This document shows, one piece after another, positions 52,295-61,958 of a DNA stretch of 64,000 nt. The notes under the pieces were generated by a model. That model did not search any database and was not told where the DNA came from. It saw only the letters and a program-made list of their open reading frames with translations. Origin of the DNA: Ruegeria haliotis. Its GTDB lineage: Bacteria > Pseudomonadota > Alphaproteobacteria > Rhodobacterales > Rhodobacteraceae. Where the stretch lies: assembly GCF_013377785.1 (NCBI RefSeq), contig NZ_JABXWT010000007.1:62001-126000 (forward strand). Reading direction: 5' to 3'. The position numbers and the translations under genes were made by a program. Every line of letters begins with the position of its first letter. The first letter of the stretch is position 1.

Positions 52295-53824
52295 CTAGCT
52301 GAGTGCTATGACGAGAAGGACCGCAGCTGCTCCGACCGCTGCGCCGACTGACGCGGGCAGAAGCATGGGCAGAAATCCAGATCCCTGGGGTTCATCCTTG
52401 TGCGTTTGCGCGATCAGTGCGTTTTCGACCAAGGCGGGCAAGCGTGGGCCAAAACGGGCAAGGACCATTGCAGTCTTGCCGAAATCGCGCAATGCCGCGC
52501 GGGGTCCGATGGACTTCTTGATGTAATCTTCAACCACCGGGCGGGCGACTTCCCAGATGTTCATATGCGGATCCAGTGAGCGGGCCACACCTTCGACCAC
52601 CACCATTGTGCGTTGCAGCAGGATCAACTCGGTCCGGGTTTCCATGCCAAAGCGTTCGGTCACTTCGAACAGATAGCTTAGCAACCGGCCCATCGAGATA
52701 TGGGTGGCATTCATGCCAAAAATAGGCTCACCCACGGCGCGCAGGGCGCGGGCGAATTCGTCGACGTCCTGGTTGGCAGGGACGTAGCCAGCTTCGAAAT
52801 GCACCTCGGCCACGCGTTTGTAGTCGCGTCGGATGAAGCCAAAGAGGATCTCGGCATAGACCCGGCGGGTATATTCGTCGATATGGCCCATGATGCCGTA
52901 GTCGTAGGCGATGATATCGCCGTTGGCTGCGACCTTCAGGTTGCCCTGATGCATATCGGCGTGGAAATAGCCATCGCGCAAAGCATGCATCAGGAACAGG
53001 CGCAGGACCCTCTCGGCCAGATCGCTGCGATTGTGTCCTGCCGCGTCCAGCGCTGCGTTTTTCCCAAGTGCAATCCCATCCGCCCAGCTGAGCGTCATCA
53101 CGCGGCGTGCGGACAGTGACCATACAACCGGCGGTAGCCAAAACCCGGTATCGTCCTTGGTGTTGGCGGCGTACTCGGACGCGGCCGAACTTTCCAGACG
53201 CAAGTCTAGCTCGCCGCGCACGACGCCGTCGAAATGTTCGATAACCTCCATCGGGCGCAAGCGGCGCGCGCCGGGGGCAAACAGCTGCACGATACGGGCC
53301 GCGAAATAAAATGCGTCGACGTCCTTGCGAAACGCGCGTTCGATGCCGGGGCGTAGAACCTTGACCGCCACGTCCTCGCCCGTGCTGGTCAGTTTCGCTT
53401 TGTGGACTTGCGCAATAGAGGCCGCAGCGATCGGCTCGCTGAAGTCCGAGAACATCTCGGTAACTGGCTGGCCCAGTTCTTTTTCGACCTCTGCCATGGC
53501 TTCAGTGCGCGAAAAAGGCGGCAGCTTGTCCTGAAGCACGCGCAATTGCTCGGCCAGTTCATTGCCGACCACATCTGGCCGTGTTGAGAGCACCTGACCG
53601 AACTTGATATAGGCCGGGCCCAACGCCGTCAGGGCACGCGTGGCGGGGGGCATGTTGGGGTCACCCTTGTAGCCCAGCCACTGAAACGGCTTTCCCAGCG
53701 CATGTGCCACGAACCTCAGGGACCGCGGCGCCTCGAACGCTTCCAGCACGACGTTCATGGCGCCCGTGCGCTCGAGCGTTGCGCCTGTGCGGATCAGGCG
53801 GATGATGTTGTGAGGGCCGCGCAT
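52295..53824 (-). CDS. ubiB: Ubiquinone biosynthesis protein UbiB
   Basis: Atypical protein-kinase-like ATPase required for ubiquinone synthesis. The 509-residue protein has the KxGQ motif (IKFGQVLSTRPD, about residue 72), the Ala-rich loop region (EPIAAASIAQVHKAKL), the catalytic-loop-like HADMHQGN and two C-terminal membrane helices. Its start overlaps the ubiE stop by one base. Confidence 0.95.
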   Translation of the reverse strand: MRGPHNIIRLIRTGATLERTGAMNVVLEAFEAPRSLRFVAHALGKPFQWLGYKGDPNMPPATRALTALGPAYIKFGQVLSTRPDVVGNELAEQLRVLQDKLPPFSRTEAMAEVEKELGQPVTEMFSDFSEPIAAASIAQVHKAKLTSTGEDVAVKVLRPGIERAFRKDVDAFYFAARIVQLFAPGARRLRPMEVIEHFDGVVRGELDLRLESSAASEYAANTKDDTGFWLPPVVWSLSARRVMTLSWADGIALGKNAALDAAGHNRSDLAERVLRLFLMHALRDGYFHADMHQGNLKVAANGDIIAYDYGIMGHIDEYTRRVYAEILFGFIRRDYKRVAEVHFEAGYVPANQDVDEFARALRAVGEPIFGMNATHISMGRLLSYLFEVTERFGMETRTELILLQRTMVVVEGVARSLDPHMNIWEVARPVVEDYIKKSIGPRAALRDFGKTAMVLARFGPRLPALVENALIAQTHKDEPQGSGFLPMLLPASVGAAVGAAAVLLVIALS

Positions 53825-54576
53825 CAGATTTTCCAGCCGGAATGTAGCGCGGCAATGCCCATGCTGAGATTGCGGTATTTGGCGTTTTCGAAACCCGCCG
53901 TGCGAACCATGTTCAGAAAGGTATCTTGATCCGGGAACTTGCGGATTGATTCGACCAGATACTGATAGCTGTCATAGTCGTTGGCGATCAGCTTGCCCAT
54001 GCGCGGGATCACGTTGAAACTGTACAGGTCATAGAGTTTCTGCAGCCCGTCGTTGGGCAACTGGCTGAATTCCAGCACCATCAGGCGCCCGCCGGGTTTG
54101 AGCACGCGGAACGCCTCATTCAGGGCTTCCTGCGGGCGGGTCACGTTCCGGATGCCAAAGGATATAGTATAGACGTCAAACGTGTTGTCCTCGAACGGCA
54201 AGGCCATCGCATCGCCCACCACCCAGTTCAGGCTGTCGACCATCTGATCGGCTTCGGCGCGTTGGCGACCTGCAATCAGCATCGGCTCGGTCAGGTCCAG
54301 AACCGTAGCGTGGCCATGACCCGCGCGTTTCAGGAACCGGAACGAGATATCGCCGGTGCCGCCGGCCACGTCCAGAAGCCGCTGTCCGGGACGGGGGGCC
54401 AGCCAGTCCATCATCGCGTCCTTCCAGACACGATGGATGCCCATCGACATGACATCGTTCATCACGTCATATTTCGAGGCGACCGAGTTGAATACGCCTT
54501 GCACGCGGCCTGCTTTTTCGGCCTCGCGCACGGTTTCGAACCCGAAATGAGTGGTCTTGTCGCTGTTGTCGGACAT
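53824..54576 (-). CDS. ubiE: Ubiquinone/menaquinone C-methyltransferase UbiE
   Basis: C-methylation step of ubiquinone synthesis. The 250-residue protein has family motifs [29 protein letters not shown] motif [13 protein letters not shown] and ISFGIRNVT. It is cotranscribed with ubiB. The gap of 86 bp to divergent mutM holds the promoters. Confidence 0.97.
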   Translation of the reverse strand: MSDNSDKTTHFGFETVREAEKAGRVQGVFNSVASKYDVMNDVMSMGIHRVWKDAMMDWLAPRPGQRLLDVAGGTGDISFRFLKRAGHGHATVLDLTEPMLIAGRQRAEADQMVDSLNWVVGDAMALPFEDNTFDVYTISFGIRNVTRPQEALNEAFRVLKPGGRLMVLEFSQLPNDGLQKLYDLYSFNVIPRMGKLIANDYDSYQYLVESIRKFPDQDTFLNMVRTAGFENAKYRNLSMGIAALHSGWKI

Positions 54577-54662
54577 TAGCCTTGCCGTTTGTCGAATTTC
54601 GCCTCTGTTATAGGGCTCTGGAACCGGGGCACAATGCGGCCCTTTGAATTAGGAGCCCTGTA

Positions 54663-55514
54663 ATGCCCGAATTGCCCGAGGTCGAGACAGTAAGACGCGG
54701 CCTGAGCCCCGCGATGGAAGGGGTGGTGATCGAAAAGGCCGATGTCAATCGCCCCGATCTGCGCTGGCCCTTCCCGGATCGGATGGCTGAACGGCTGATC
54801 GGGCAGCGCGTGGATCGTTTGCGGCGGCGGTCGAAATATATTCTGGCGGACCTCAGCAGTGGTGAGACTTTGTTGATCCATCTGGGCATGTCAGGGCGCA
54901 TGACGGTTTCGGGTGATCCGCTGGGGCAGTATGCGCGCGAACATCCCATGGCGCAAAAACATGACCACGTGGTGTTTCACATGGCCAATGGCGCACGCAT
55001 CACCTTTAACGACCCGCGCCGGTTCGGTGCGATGGATCTGTTGCCGACTGTGACGGCGGATGCGCACAAGCTGCTGTCCGTTCTGGGGCCCGAACCATTG
55101 GGCAATGATTTCCACGAACAACATCTGATTGATGCGTTTCAGGGTAAGAACACACCAGTCAAATCGGCGCTGCTGGATCAGGGAATCGTTGCAGGGCTGG
55201 GCAACATTTATGTCTGCGAGGCGCTTTATCGCGGCCGAGTGTCGCCACGTCGCAAAGCCGGACAGATTTCTGCACCCCGTGTCGCGGCACTGGTTCCTAT
55301 CATCCGGCAAGTGTTACGCGAGGCGATCGAGGCGGGCGGATCATCCTTGCGAGATTTCCGTCAAGCCGATGGAGAACTTGGATATTTTCAACATAGCTTT
55401 GATGTCTATGGCCGTGAAGGCGAACCCTGCCGAACCCAGGAATGTGATGCAGTAATCACCAGAATCACCCAGTCCGGACGCTCATCCTTCTATTGCACGC
55501 AATGCCAAAGATAG
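54663..55514 (+). CDS. mutM: Formamidopyrimidine-DNA glycosylase MutM
   Basis: Removes 8-oxoguanine from DNA. The 283-residue protein has the catalytic N-terminus [13 protein letters not shown] (Pro2, Glu3), the conserved Lys in [25 protein letters not shown], and a C-terminal zinc finger (CRTQECD ... YCTQCQR). Confidence 0.97.
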   Translation: MPELPEVETVRRGLSPAMEGVVIEKADVNRPDLRWPFPDRMAERLIGQRVDRLRRRSKYILADLSSGETLLIHLGMSGRMTVSGDPLGQYAREHPMAQKHDHVVFHMANGARITFNDPRRFGAMDLLPTVTADAHKLLSVLGPEPLGNDFHEQHLIDAFQGKNTPVKSALLDQGIVAGLGNIYVCEALYRGRVSPRRKAGQISAPRVAALVPIIRQVLREAIEAGGSSLRDFRQADGELGYFQHSFDVYGREGEPCRTQECDAVITRITQSGRSSFYCTQCQR

Positions 55515-55580
55515 CTTGATCCAAGTTTTTCGCGTGATAAGGACTCGTACTTGAACGGAACAACCGGAAGCTTTTACCCC

Positions 55581-56357
55581 ATGGCTTTTGAGACGATCAT
55601 CGTCGAAATCGAAGACCACGTCGCCCTTATCAAGCTCGACAGACCTGACGCATTGAATGCGCTGAACACTCAGTTGATGGCTGAGCTGTGCACAGCGCTG
55701 GAAGAGGCGGACGAAAACGATAAGGTGCGTTGCATCGTCATCACCGGGTCGGACAAGGCGTTTGCCGCTGGTGCAGACATCAAAGAGATGTCTGAGATGA
55801 GCTTTGTTGACGTCTACAGCCGGAACCTGTTCGGTGACGTCAATGACCGGATCAGCGCAATCCGCAAACCGATCATCGCGGCCGTTGCGGGTTACGCGCT
55901 GGGTGGCGGGTGCGAACTGGCCATGCTGTGCGATTTCATCATTGCGGCAGATACCGCCAAGTTCGGTCAGCCCGAAATCAATCTGGGCGTCATTGCCGGT
56001 CTCGGTGGTAGTCAGCGTCTGACCCGTTTTGTAGGCAAGTCCAAATCGATGGATATGAACCTGACCGGTCGCTTCATGGATGCCGAAGAAGCCGAGCGGG
56101 CAGGGCTGGTCAGCCGGATTGTTCCAGCGAAGAAGTTGTTGGAAGAGGCTATTGGCGCAGCGCACAAGATTGCTGAGAAATCCCAGCTGACGGCGATGGC
56201 CGCGAAAGAGGCGGTCAACCGCAGCTATGAGTTGTCGCTGGGCGAAGGGATGCTGTTCGAACGACGCGTGTTCCATTCGATGTTCGCAACCGAAGATCAG
56301 AAAGAGGGCATGGCAGCCTTCCTGGAAAAACGCGCAGCTCAGTTCCGCGACAAGTAA
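55581..56357 (+). CDS. Enoyl-CoA hydratase
   Basis: Hydrates 2-enoyl-CoA in fatty acid oxidation. ATG at 55581 ([29 protein letters not shown]) is preferred over 55551. The 258-residue crotonase-fold protein has the oxyanion-hole segments [11 protein letters not shown] and [13 protein letters not shown] and two Glu at the active site ([14 protein letters not shown]). The position between mutM and rpsT is conserved in related genomes as I recall. Confidence 0.93.
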   Translation: MAFETIIVEIEDHVALIKLDRPDALNALNTQLMAELCTALEEADENDKVRCIVITGSDKAFAAGADIKEMSEMSFVDVYSRNLFGDVNDRISAIRKPIIAAVAGYALGGGCELAMLCDFIIAADTAKFGQPEINLGVIAGLGGSQRLTRFVGKSKSMDMNLTGRFMDAEEAERAGLVSRIVPAKKLLEEAIGAAHKIAEKSQLTAMAAKEAVNRSYELSLGEGMLFERRVFHSMFATEDQKEGMAAFLEKRAAQFRDK

Positions 56358-56380
56358 GTCGGTCAAAAGCCGATTGTGAC

Positions 56381-56403
56381 AGGCGGGCTTGGCCCGCCTT
56401 TTG
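56381..56403 (+). terminator. Terminator after enoyl-CoA hydratase
   Basis: An 8-bp stem AGGCGGGC/GCCCGCCT with a 3-base loop followed by TTTGCTT. Confidence 0.85.
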
Positions 56404-56434
56404 CTTGTCTGGTTGGTCGCTCGTAAGAATCGAC

Positions 56435-56463
56435 TTGGCAAACCATACAAACTTGGATAATTA
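56435..56463 (+). promoter_or_regulatory. Probable promoter of rpsT
   Basis: TTGGCA (56435-56440), a 17-bp spacer, TAATTA (56458-56463). It would give an rpsT leader of about 120 bases. Confidence 0.55.
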
Positions 56464-56589
56464 GCGCCGCAATATGCGCGTGCGGCCCGCTTTGGCCAGA
56501 ATCACATTCGTGATCCCTGATCCGGTGCGGAGATATCCGTGGCGCGCAAACCAAAGATTAATCGCACCGAACAAAGGTCAGAGACACAC

Positions 56590-56853
56590 ATGGCAAATTC
56601 GCCCCAAGCAAAAAAACGCGCCCGCCAGAACGAAAAACGTTTCGCGGTCAACAAAGCACGTCGCTCGCGCATCCGCACATATCTGCGGAAAGTCGAAGAA
56701 GCGATCGCATCCGGTGACAAGGACGCTGCAACCACAGCTCTGCGCATCGCTCAGCCCGAGTTGATGCGTGGCGTCACAAAAGGCGTTTTCCACAAGAACA
56801 CTGCAGCCCGCAAAATGTCGCGCCTGTCTGCACGCGTGAAAGCGCTGGGCTAA
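56590..56853 (+). CDS. rpsT: Ribosomal protein S20
   Basis: Small 30S protein that binds 16S rRNA. ATG at 56590 ([17 protein letters not shown]) matches the family start; the longer open frame is not used. The 87-residue protein is helical and very basic, with the usual C-terminus ([22 protein letters not shown]). Followed by a strong terminator. Confidence 0.97.
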   Translation: MANSPQAKKRARQNEKRFAVNKARRSRIRTYLRKVEEAIASGDKDAATTALRIAQPELMRGVTKGVFHKNTAARKMSRLSARVKALG

Positions 56854-56898
56854 CCTTTCGTTGACCTAGGGTCACGTAAGTAAGGCTGAACTATTTTG

Positions 56899-56927
56899 AA
56901 AGGCGTCGCAATTTGCGGCGCCTTTTT
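56899..56927 (+). terminator. Terminator after rpsT
   Basis: An 11-bp stem (AAAGGCGTCGC paired with GCGGCGCCTTT, one G-U) with a 5-base loop and a T-run. Confidence 0.92.
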
Positions 56928-56928
56928 T

Positions 56929-57410
56929 CGCGTGTTGCCAGAATACCGCGCCCTCACGAAACCGAGAGATTCTTTCGGCCAAAGAGCCGAGTCAATATCA
57001 GAGTTTCGTTGCCGCGACCCGTCTGCTCTTGTTACCACTGATTCAGCGATTCACTCGCTTGGGGGGACAGGCTGTTTCCACGATCGGACTGACGGGCATC
57101 AGGAAGATCGAGGAACGATTGTCGTTGACCGGCTTAGGCCGGGCTGCCGATCTGCTATGGATCTCGGGATAACCGATGACCGTAGCCCTGTCTAAAAAAT
57201 GAGATTGCGATGTGCCACCCGGTTTGCCGGACACTTGATCCTTTTTGGGGTGTCCATAACCAGGCAGCGCTGGCTTTCAGAAAATGACCCGCCAGACCGT
57301 TCGGTTTGGCGCGGGGATACCTCTGTGCGTGTGAAATCCTAACCCGGGCAACCGGGACCGTATTAATAAGGCCGACAGGCCAATAACGAATGGGATGCGT
57401 GAGGCGCTTG
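56929..57410 (+). other. Non-coding region upstream of dnaA
   Basis: About 480 bp without a plausible gene. It holds a 20-bp imperfect palindrome at 57291-57310 (arms GCCAGACCG and CGGTTTGGC), smaller inverted repeats (CCGGC-TTAG-GCCGG near 57130), and a TATTAAT at 57361 that could be a -10 element. I see no clear DnaA boxes: the nearest matches to TTATCCACA have two or more mismatches. The region should carry the dnaA promoter; an origin here is not supported. Confidence 0.6.
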
Positions 57411-58787
57411 ATGACACAAGAGAAATGGGGACAATTGCGTAACAAGTTGCTGAAGGCCGTTGGCCGGAACAACTTTACCACCTGGATCGAACCGTTGGAG
57501 TTTCAGGAGCTGCAAGATGGTGTGGCCGTGTTTTCGGTGCCGACCAATTTTATGGGCAACTATGTCAGTCAGAATTTTGCTGACCTCATTTTATACGAGT
57601 TGAACACTGCGGGGGAAGCGGTGCAGCGACTGGATTTTCGTGTCGCCGCCAACTCACCAGCGCGGCCGTCACCCGTTGCCGCCGTCGCATCCGGTGCTGC
57701 ACCCGTTGCGCCTCAGAATGATTCCGCACAGGCTGCGCTGGACTCGCTACAGGCCGCGCCGCTGGACGCGCGCTTTACCTTTGACAGTTTCGTTGTCGGC
57801 AAACCCAACGAGTTGGCCCATGCCGCTGCGCGCCGCGTATCTGAGGGTGGGCCGGTGACGTTCAACCCGCTTGTTCTGTATGGTGGTGTTGGTTTGGGTA
57901 AAACCCACCTGATGCACGCCATCGCGTGGGAGTTGAAGACCAAACGTCCTGAGCTGAACGTGCTGTATCTGTCCGCTGAACAGTTCATGTACCGGTTCGT
58001 GCAGGCGCTGCGCGAGCGCCGGATGATGGATTTCAAACACCTGTTCCGCTCGGTCGACGTGCTGATGGTCGACGACGTGCAGTTCATCGCCGGTAAGGAT
58101 TCCACCCAGGAGGAGTTCTTTCACACCTTCAATGCGCTCGTGGACCAGAACAAGCAGATCATCATCTCGGCCGACCGCGCCCCGGGCGAGATCAAGGATC
58201 TGGAAGATCGCGTGAAATCGCGCCTGCAATGTGGACTGGTCGTTGACCTGCACCCCACCGACTACGAACTGCGTCTTGGCATCCTGCAGACCAAGGTTCA
58301 GCAATACAGCAGCACCTATCCCGATCTGACCATCGCGGATGGGGTTCTGGAATTCCTTGCACACCGGATTTCTACCAACGTTCGCGTGCTCGAAGGCGCT
58401 TTGACCCGACTGTTCGCGTTTGCCTCGCTGGTCGGGCGCGAGATTGACATGGAGCTGACGCAGGATTGTCTGGCTGACGTGCTGCGCGCTTCCGAGCGCA
58501 AGATCTCGGTCGAGGAAATCCAGCGCAAGGTTTCGGATTACTACAATATCCGCCTGTCGGATATCATTGGCCCCAAACGGCTGCGGTCGTATGCGCGGCC
58601 ACGTCAGGTTGCGATGTATCTGTGCAAACAGCTGACCAGCCGGTCGCTGCCCGAAATTGGCCGCCGCTTTGGTGGGCGGGACCACACCACCGTCATGCAT
58701 GGCGTCAAGCGCATCGAAGAGCTGAAAGTGACCGACGGTCAGATCGCCGAAGATGTCGAGATGCTGCGCCGGTCTCTGGAAGCCTGA
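57411..58787 (+). CDS. dnaA: Chromosomal replication initiator DnaA
   Basis: Opens the origin of replication. ATG at 57411 (MTQEKWGQLRNKLLKAVG) is preferred to 57390 because of the family start and GAGGCG upstream. The 458-residue protein has domain I (1-75), an Ala/Pro-rich linker (80-118), the AAA+ domain with Walker A GGVGLGKTH (158-166) and Walker B MVDDVQF, and the C-terminal DNA-binding signature GRRFGGRDHTTVMHGVKRIE. Confidence 0.97.
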   Translation: MTQEKWGQLRNKLLKAVGRNNFTTWIEPLEFQELQDGVAVFSVPTNFMGNYVSQNFADLILYELNTAGEAVQRLDFRVAANSPARPSPVAAVASGAAPVAPQNDSAQAALDSLQAAPLDARFTFDSFVVGKPNELAHAAARRVSEGGPVTFNPLVLYGGVGLGKTHLMHAIAWELKTKRPELNVLYLSAEQFMYRFVQALRERRMMDFKHLFRSVDVLMVDDVQFIAGKDSTQEEFFHTFNALVDQNKQIIISADRAPGEIKDLEDRVKSRLQCGLVVDLHPTDYELRLGILQTKVQQYSSTYPDLTIADGVLEFLAHRISTNVRVLEGALTRLFAFASLVGREIDMELTQDCLADVLRASERKISVEEIQRKVSDYYNIRLSDIIGPKRLRSYARPRQVAMYLCKQLTSRSLPEIGRRFGGRDHTTVMHGVKRIEELKVTDGQIAEDVEMLRRSLEA

Positions 58788-58810
58788 GTGTCAGCCTCAA
58801 ATCATGAAGG

Positions 58811-58845
58811 AACGCCCTAGGTTAGCAAATCCGGGGCGTTTTCTT
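58811..58845 (+). terminator. Probable terminator after dnaA
   Basis: Arms AACGCCC (58811-58817) and GGGCGTT (58834-58840) with a 16-base loop followed by TTCTT. The large loop makes it weaker than the others. Confidence 0.6.
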
Positions 58846-59015
58846 GTGCGTTATTGTCCACGGTCGGGGACGAACTGTGTCGGATCGAACACGTGCCCCT
58901 TGACGGTTGGGGCAATCCGACCCAGAAATCGGTAAAAAATCCTTGTGCCTCAGGGCTGAACCGCTAACTTGCCAGTCCCGCCCATTTCGGCACTTAAGTC
59001 AGAGGAATAGAGGGT

Positions 59016-60137
59016 ATGAAGATCAGCATCGAACGCGGCACCCTTCTCAAGGCCGTCTCGCAGGCTCAATCCGTTGTGGAACGCCGCAACACAATTCCAA
59101 TCCTGGCCAATGTGTTGATCGAGGCGGAAGGCGATCAGGTTCAGTTCCGCGCGACCGATTTGGACATCGAGGTTGTGGACAAGGCGCCTGCGCAAGTTGA
59201 AAAAGCAGGGGCGACAACCGTTGCCGCGACAACACTGCATGAGATTGTGCGCAAATTGCCGGACGGGGCGCTGGTCACTCTGACAGCTGACAACGCGGCG
59301 GGGCGTCTGACGGTTGAGGCAGGGCGGTCGAATTTCTCGCTGGCGACCTTGCCGAAAGAGGATTTTCCGGTGATGGCGTCCTCGGAATATGCGTCGAACT
59401 TCACAGCATCAGCGGCGTTGCTGCGTCGGCTGTTCGACAAATCGAAATTTGCCATCTCGACGGAAGAGACCCGGTATTATCTGAACGGCGTCTACATGCA
59501 CGTGACCGATGGTCCCGAAGGCGGCAAAGTGCTGCGCTGCGTGGCGACCGATGGGCACCGTCTGGCGCGGATCGATGCGGATTGCCCCGATGGGGCGGCG
59601 GACATGTCCGGGGTGATCGTGCCGCGTAAAACCGTGGGTGAGCTGCGCAAGCTGCTGGAAGATGACGAGATGGATATTGCCGTCTCAGTCAGCGAAACCA
59701 AGGTGCGGTTCGCAACTCCTGACATTACGCTGACATCGAAAGTGATCGACGGGACCTTCCCCGATTACACGCGTGTTATTCCACAGGGCAACACGCGCAA
59801 GATGGAAGTGGACGCTGCTGAATTCGCACAGGCCGTGGATCGGGTGGCAACTGTGTCTTCCGAACGGTCTCGTGCCGTCAAATTGCAGTTGGATGGTGAC
59901 AAGCTGGTGCTGTCCGTGAACGCACCCGATAGCGGTGCGGCTGAGGAAGAGCTGGCTGTGGCCTATGGCGACGAGCGGCTGGAGATTGGCTTTAACGCCA
60001 AGTACCTGCTCGAGATTGCGTCTCAGGTTGATCGCGAGAACGCAGTGTTCCTGTTCAACTCGGCGGGCGATCCGACCCTGATGCGCGAAGGCAATGATCA
60101 GAGCGCGGTTTACGTGGTTATGCCGATGCGCGTCTGA
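59016..60137 (+). CDS. dnaN: DNA polymerase III beta sliding clamp
   Basis: Ring-shaped clamp that tethers DNA polymerase. The 373-residue protein has the typical three-domain length, start (MKISIERGTLLKAVSQAQSVVERRNTIPILANVLIEA) and C-terminus (YVVMPMRV). It is separated from dnaA by 228 bp and followed by a dispersed repeat and recF. Confidence 0.98.
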   Translation: MKISIERGTLLKAVSQAQSVVERRNTIPILANVLIEAEGDQVQFRATDLDIEVVDKAPAQVEKAGATTVAATTLHEIVRKLPDGALVTLTADNAAGRLTVEAGRSNFSLATLPKEDFPVMASSEYASNFTASAALLRRLFDKSKFAISTEETRYYLNGVYMHVTDGPEGGKVLRCVATDGHRLARIDADCPDGAADMSGVIVPRKTVGELRKLLEDDEMDIAVSVSETKVRFATPDITLTSKVIDGTFPDYTRVIPQGNTRKMEVDAAEFAQAVDRVATVSSERSRAVKLQLDGDKLVLSVNAPDSGAAEEELAVAYGDERLEIGFNAKYLLEIASQVDRENAVFLFNSAGDPTLMREGNDQSAVYVVMPMRV

Positions 60138-60152
60138 TCGCGCTGACGAGCG

Positions 60153-60187
60153 ATGCCTCCGGCGGGAGTGTTTTTGAAAAGATGAAG
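60153..60187 (+). repeat. Dispersed 35-bp intergenic repeat, copy 2
   Basis: Matches 2166-2200 at 33 of 35 positions. The two differences (positions 4 and 10) exchange G and C. It lies between dnaN and recF, and its purine-rich end is directly before the recF ribosome-binding site. Confidence 0.75.
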
Positions 60188-60196
60188 GGAGGGGTC

Positions 60197-61294
60197 ATGG
60201 CTTTGGCCCTGACCGAGCTTACGGTCTCGCATTTTCGGTCACACAAGCTGGTCCGTTTGTCTTTGGACGAACGGCCGGTGGTTCTTCATGGGCCTAACGG
60301 GGCGGGCAAGACCAATATCCTTGAAGCGGTATCGTTGTTTTCTCCCGGTCGTGGGATGCGGCGGGCCAGTGCCGCCGAGATGACCCGGCGACCCGAAGTG
60401 TTGGGTTGGAAACTGTCCGGATTACTGGAGGCGCAGGGGCAGAGATACGAGATTGAAACCTGGTCCGAAGGCGGCGCGGCGCGACAGGTACGGATTGATG
60501 AAAAGGCAGCCAGTCAGATCGATCTGGGTAAGCTGGCGCGGTTGGTCTGGCTGATCCCATCGATGGATCGGTTGTGGATTGAGGGCGCCGAAGGGCGGCG
60601 GCGGTTTCTGGACCGCATGGCGCTGAGTTTTGATCCCACGCATGCCGAGGCTTCGCTGACCTACGAAAGGGCCATGCGCGAACGCAATCGTCTGTTGAAA
60701 GAGCAGGTTCGGGACGCGCATTGGTATGCAGTGTTGGAGGGACAGATGGCCGAGATGGGCCATCGTATTCATGTTGCCCGGCAGACGGCGCTTAGTCATT
60801 TGCGAAATGCGCAGGATCAGGCAGAAACTGCCTTTCCTTCGGCCGAGTTGGAGCTGGTGCAGACCGAAGGCGCTATGCCCGAGACCGCAGATGATCTGCG
60901 TGATGCGTTGAGTGAGAGCCGTTTTCGCGATCTCGCGGCAGGTCGAACGCTGGTCGGACCGCATCGGTCGGACCTGTACGGAGTGTTCGCCGCCAAAGGA
61001 GTTCCGGCAAAAGATTGTTCAACGGGTGAGCAAAAGGCCCTGTTGGTTTCGCTCATCCTGTCCAACGCGCGGGCTCTGGCCGGGATGGTGGGCGCGCCGC
61101 CTATTGTGTTGCTGGATGAGGTGGCCGCACATCTGGATGCCGGGCGACGCGCGGCGCTTTATGATGAAATTTGCGCGCTGGGAGCTCAGGCCTGGATGAC
61201 GGGCACCGGGCCTGAATTGTTTGCGGAACTTGGCGATCGTGCTCAGACACTGATTGTCAATGAAGGAGACGAAGGCTCGATCGTGACGTCCTAG
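60197..61294 (+). CDS. recF: DNA replication and repair protein RecF
   Basis: SMC-like ATPase that helps load RecA at gaps. ATG at 60197 (MALALTELTVSHFRSHK) follows GGGAGGGG; the in-frame ATG at 60182 lies inside the repeat. The 365-residue protein has Walker A GPNGAGKT (32-39), the signature STGEQKALLVSLIL and Walker B IVLLDEVAAHLD. Its TAG stop shares CTAG with the stop of the convergent gene. Confidence 0.95.
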   Translation: MALALTELTVSHFRSHKLVRLSLDERPVVLHGPNGAGKTNILEAVSLFSPGRGMRRASAAEMTRRPEVLGWKLSGLLEAQGQRYEIETWSEGGAARQVRIDEKAASQIDLGKLARLVWLIPSMDRLWIEGAEGRRRFLDRMALSFDPTHAEASLTYERAMRERNRLLKEQVRDAHWYAVLEGQMAEMGHRIHVARQTALSHLRNAQDQAETAFPSAELELVQTEGAMPETADDLRDALSESRFRDLAAGRTLVGPHRSDLYGVFAAKGVPAKDCSTGEQKALLVSLILSNARALAGMVGAPPIVLLDEVAAHLDAGRRAALYDEICALGAQAWMTGTGPELFAELGDRAQTLIVNEGDEGSIVTS

Positions 61295-61857
61295 GCCGGT
61301 TCGCTGACTTTACGTTCCCACAGGAAGCCGCGCATAACTTCGTCTACCGGGGTCTGGGCCATGTGGTTAACGTAGTTCGACATAGTTTTTTGCGCCAGGC
61401 CCAGCACCACGTCCAGCACCGCACGGTGCGAGTAACCGGCGGCAAAGAACGCCTGCATCTGTTCGTCGGTGACGTTGCCGCGCTGGTTCATCATTTGCAG
61501 GGTGAAAGTCCGTAGCGCTTCCAGCTTTGGCGTCGGCAGCGGGGTTTCATTGCGCAGAGCCTCGGTGATCTCGTCCGACACCTTCATCATCTTGGCGATG
61601 CCGGTATGAGCGGGCACGCAATAGTGGCATTCGTTTTCCACGTTGATGGTCTGCCAGATGACGGTTTTCTCATCATTGTCGAAATCTGTCTGCAGGAACA
61701 GGTGATGCAGAACCTGATAACCTTCCAGATGTTGGGGGCTTTCGGCCATCACCTTGTGCAAGCCGGGCAAGCGGCCAAATGCAGCCTGTGATTTTTCCAG
61801 CAGTGGTTTGGATCCTTCAGGGGCGGTGGTCAGGTCGTGTGACGGAAAATCAGTCAT
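61291..61857 (-). CDS. AhpD-like peroxidase-related protein (carboxymuconolactone decarboxylase family)
   Basis: A 188-residue all-helical protein with the AhpD active-site pattern: Glu76, Cys77 and Cys80 (CxxC) and His84 in NECHYCVPAHTG. Such proteins reduce peroxides or act on thiol oxidants. It is divergent from a TetR gene with two operator-like sites between them, so it is probably repressed by that regulator. It overlaps the recF stop by 4 bp. Confidence 0.9.
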   Translation of the reverse strand: MTDFPSHDLTTAPEGSKPLLEKSQAAFGRLPGLHKVMAESPQHLEGYQVLHHLFLQTDFDNDEKTVIWQTINVENECHYCVPAHTGIAKMMKVSDEITEALRNETPLPTPKLEALRTFTLQMMNQRGNVTDEQMQAFFAAGYSHRAVLDVVLGLAQKTMSNYVNHMAQTPVDEVMRGFLWERKVSEPA

Positions 61858-61903
61858 GTCCGTGCTCCTATTTTTTGACGGGATGAGTCGGAAATAGTCT
61901 TTC

Positions 61904-61943
61904 TTGAACGATCACTCAAGTATATATTTGAGTGACTGCTCAA
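61904..61943. promoter_or_regulatory. Twin operator between AhpD-like and tetR genes
   Basis: Two 16-bp sites of the pattern TTGA-N8-TCAA at 61904-61919 and 61928-61943, 24 bp centre to centre, together forming a larger inverted repeat from 61903 to 61944 around TATATAT. Typical for an autoregulated TetR divergon. Confidence 0.75.
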
Positions 61944-61958
61944 GAATTGGTGAGACCG

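Noticed and set aside
58851..58861. DnaA-box-like TTGTCCACG in the dnaA-dnaN gap
   Set aside because: A single weak match with two mismatches; not enough to call an origin.
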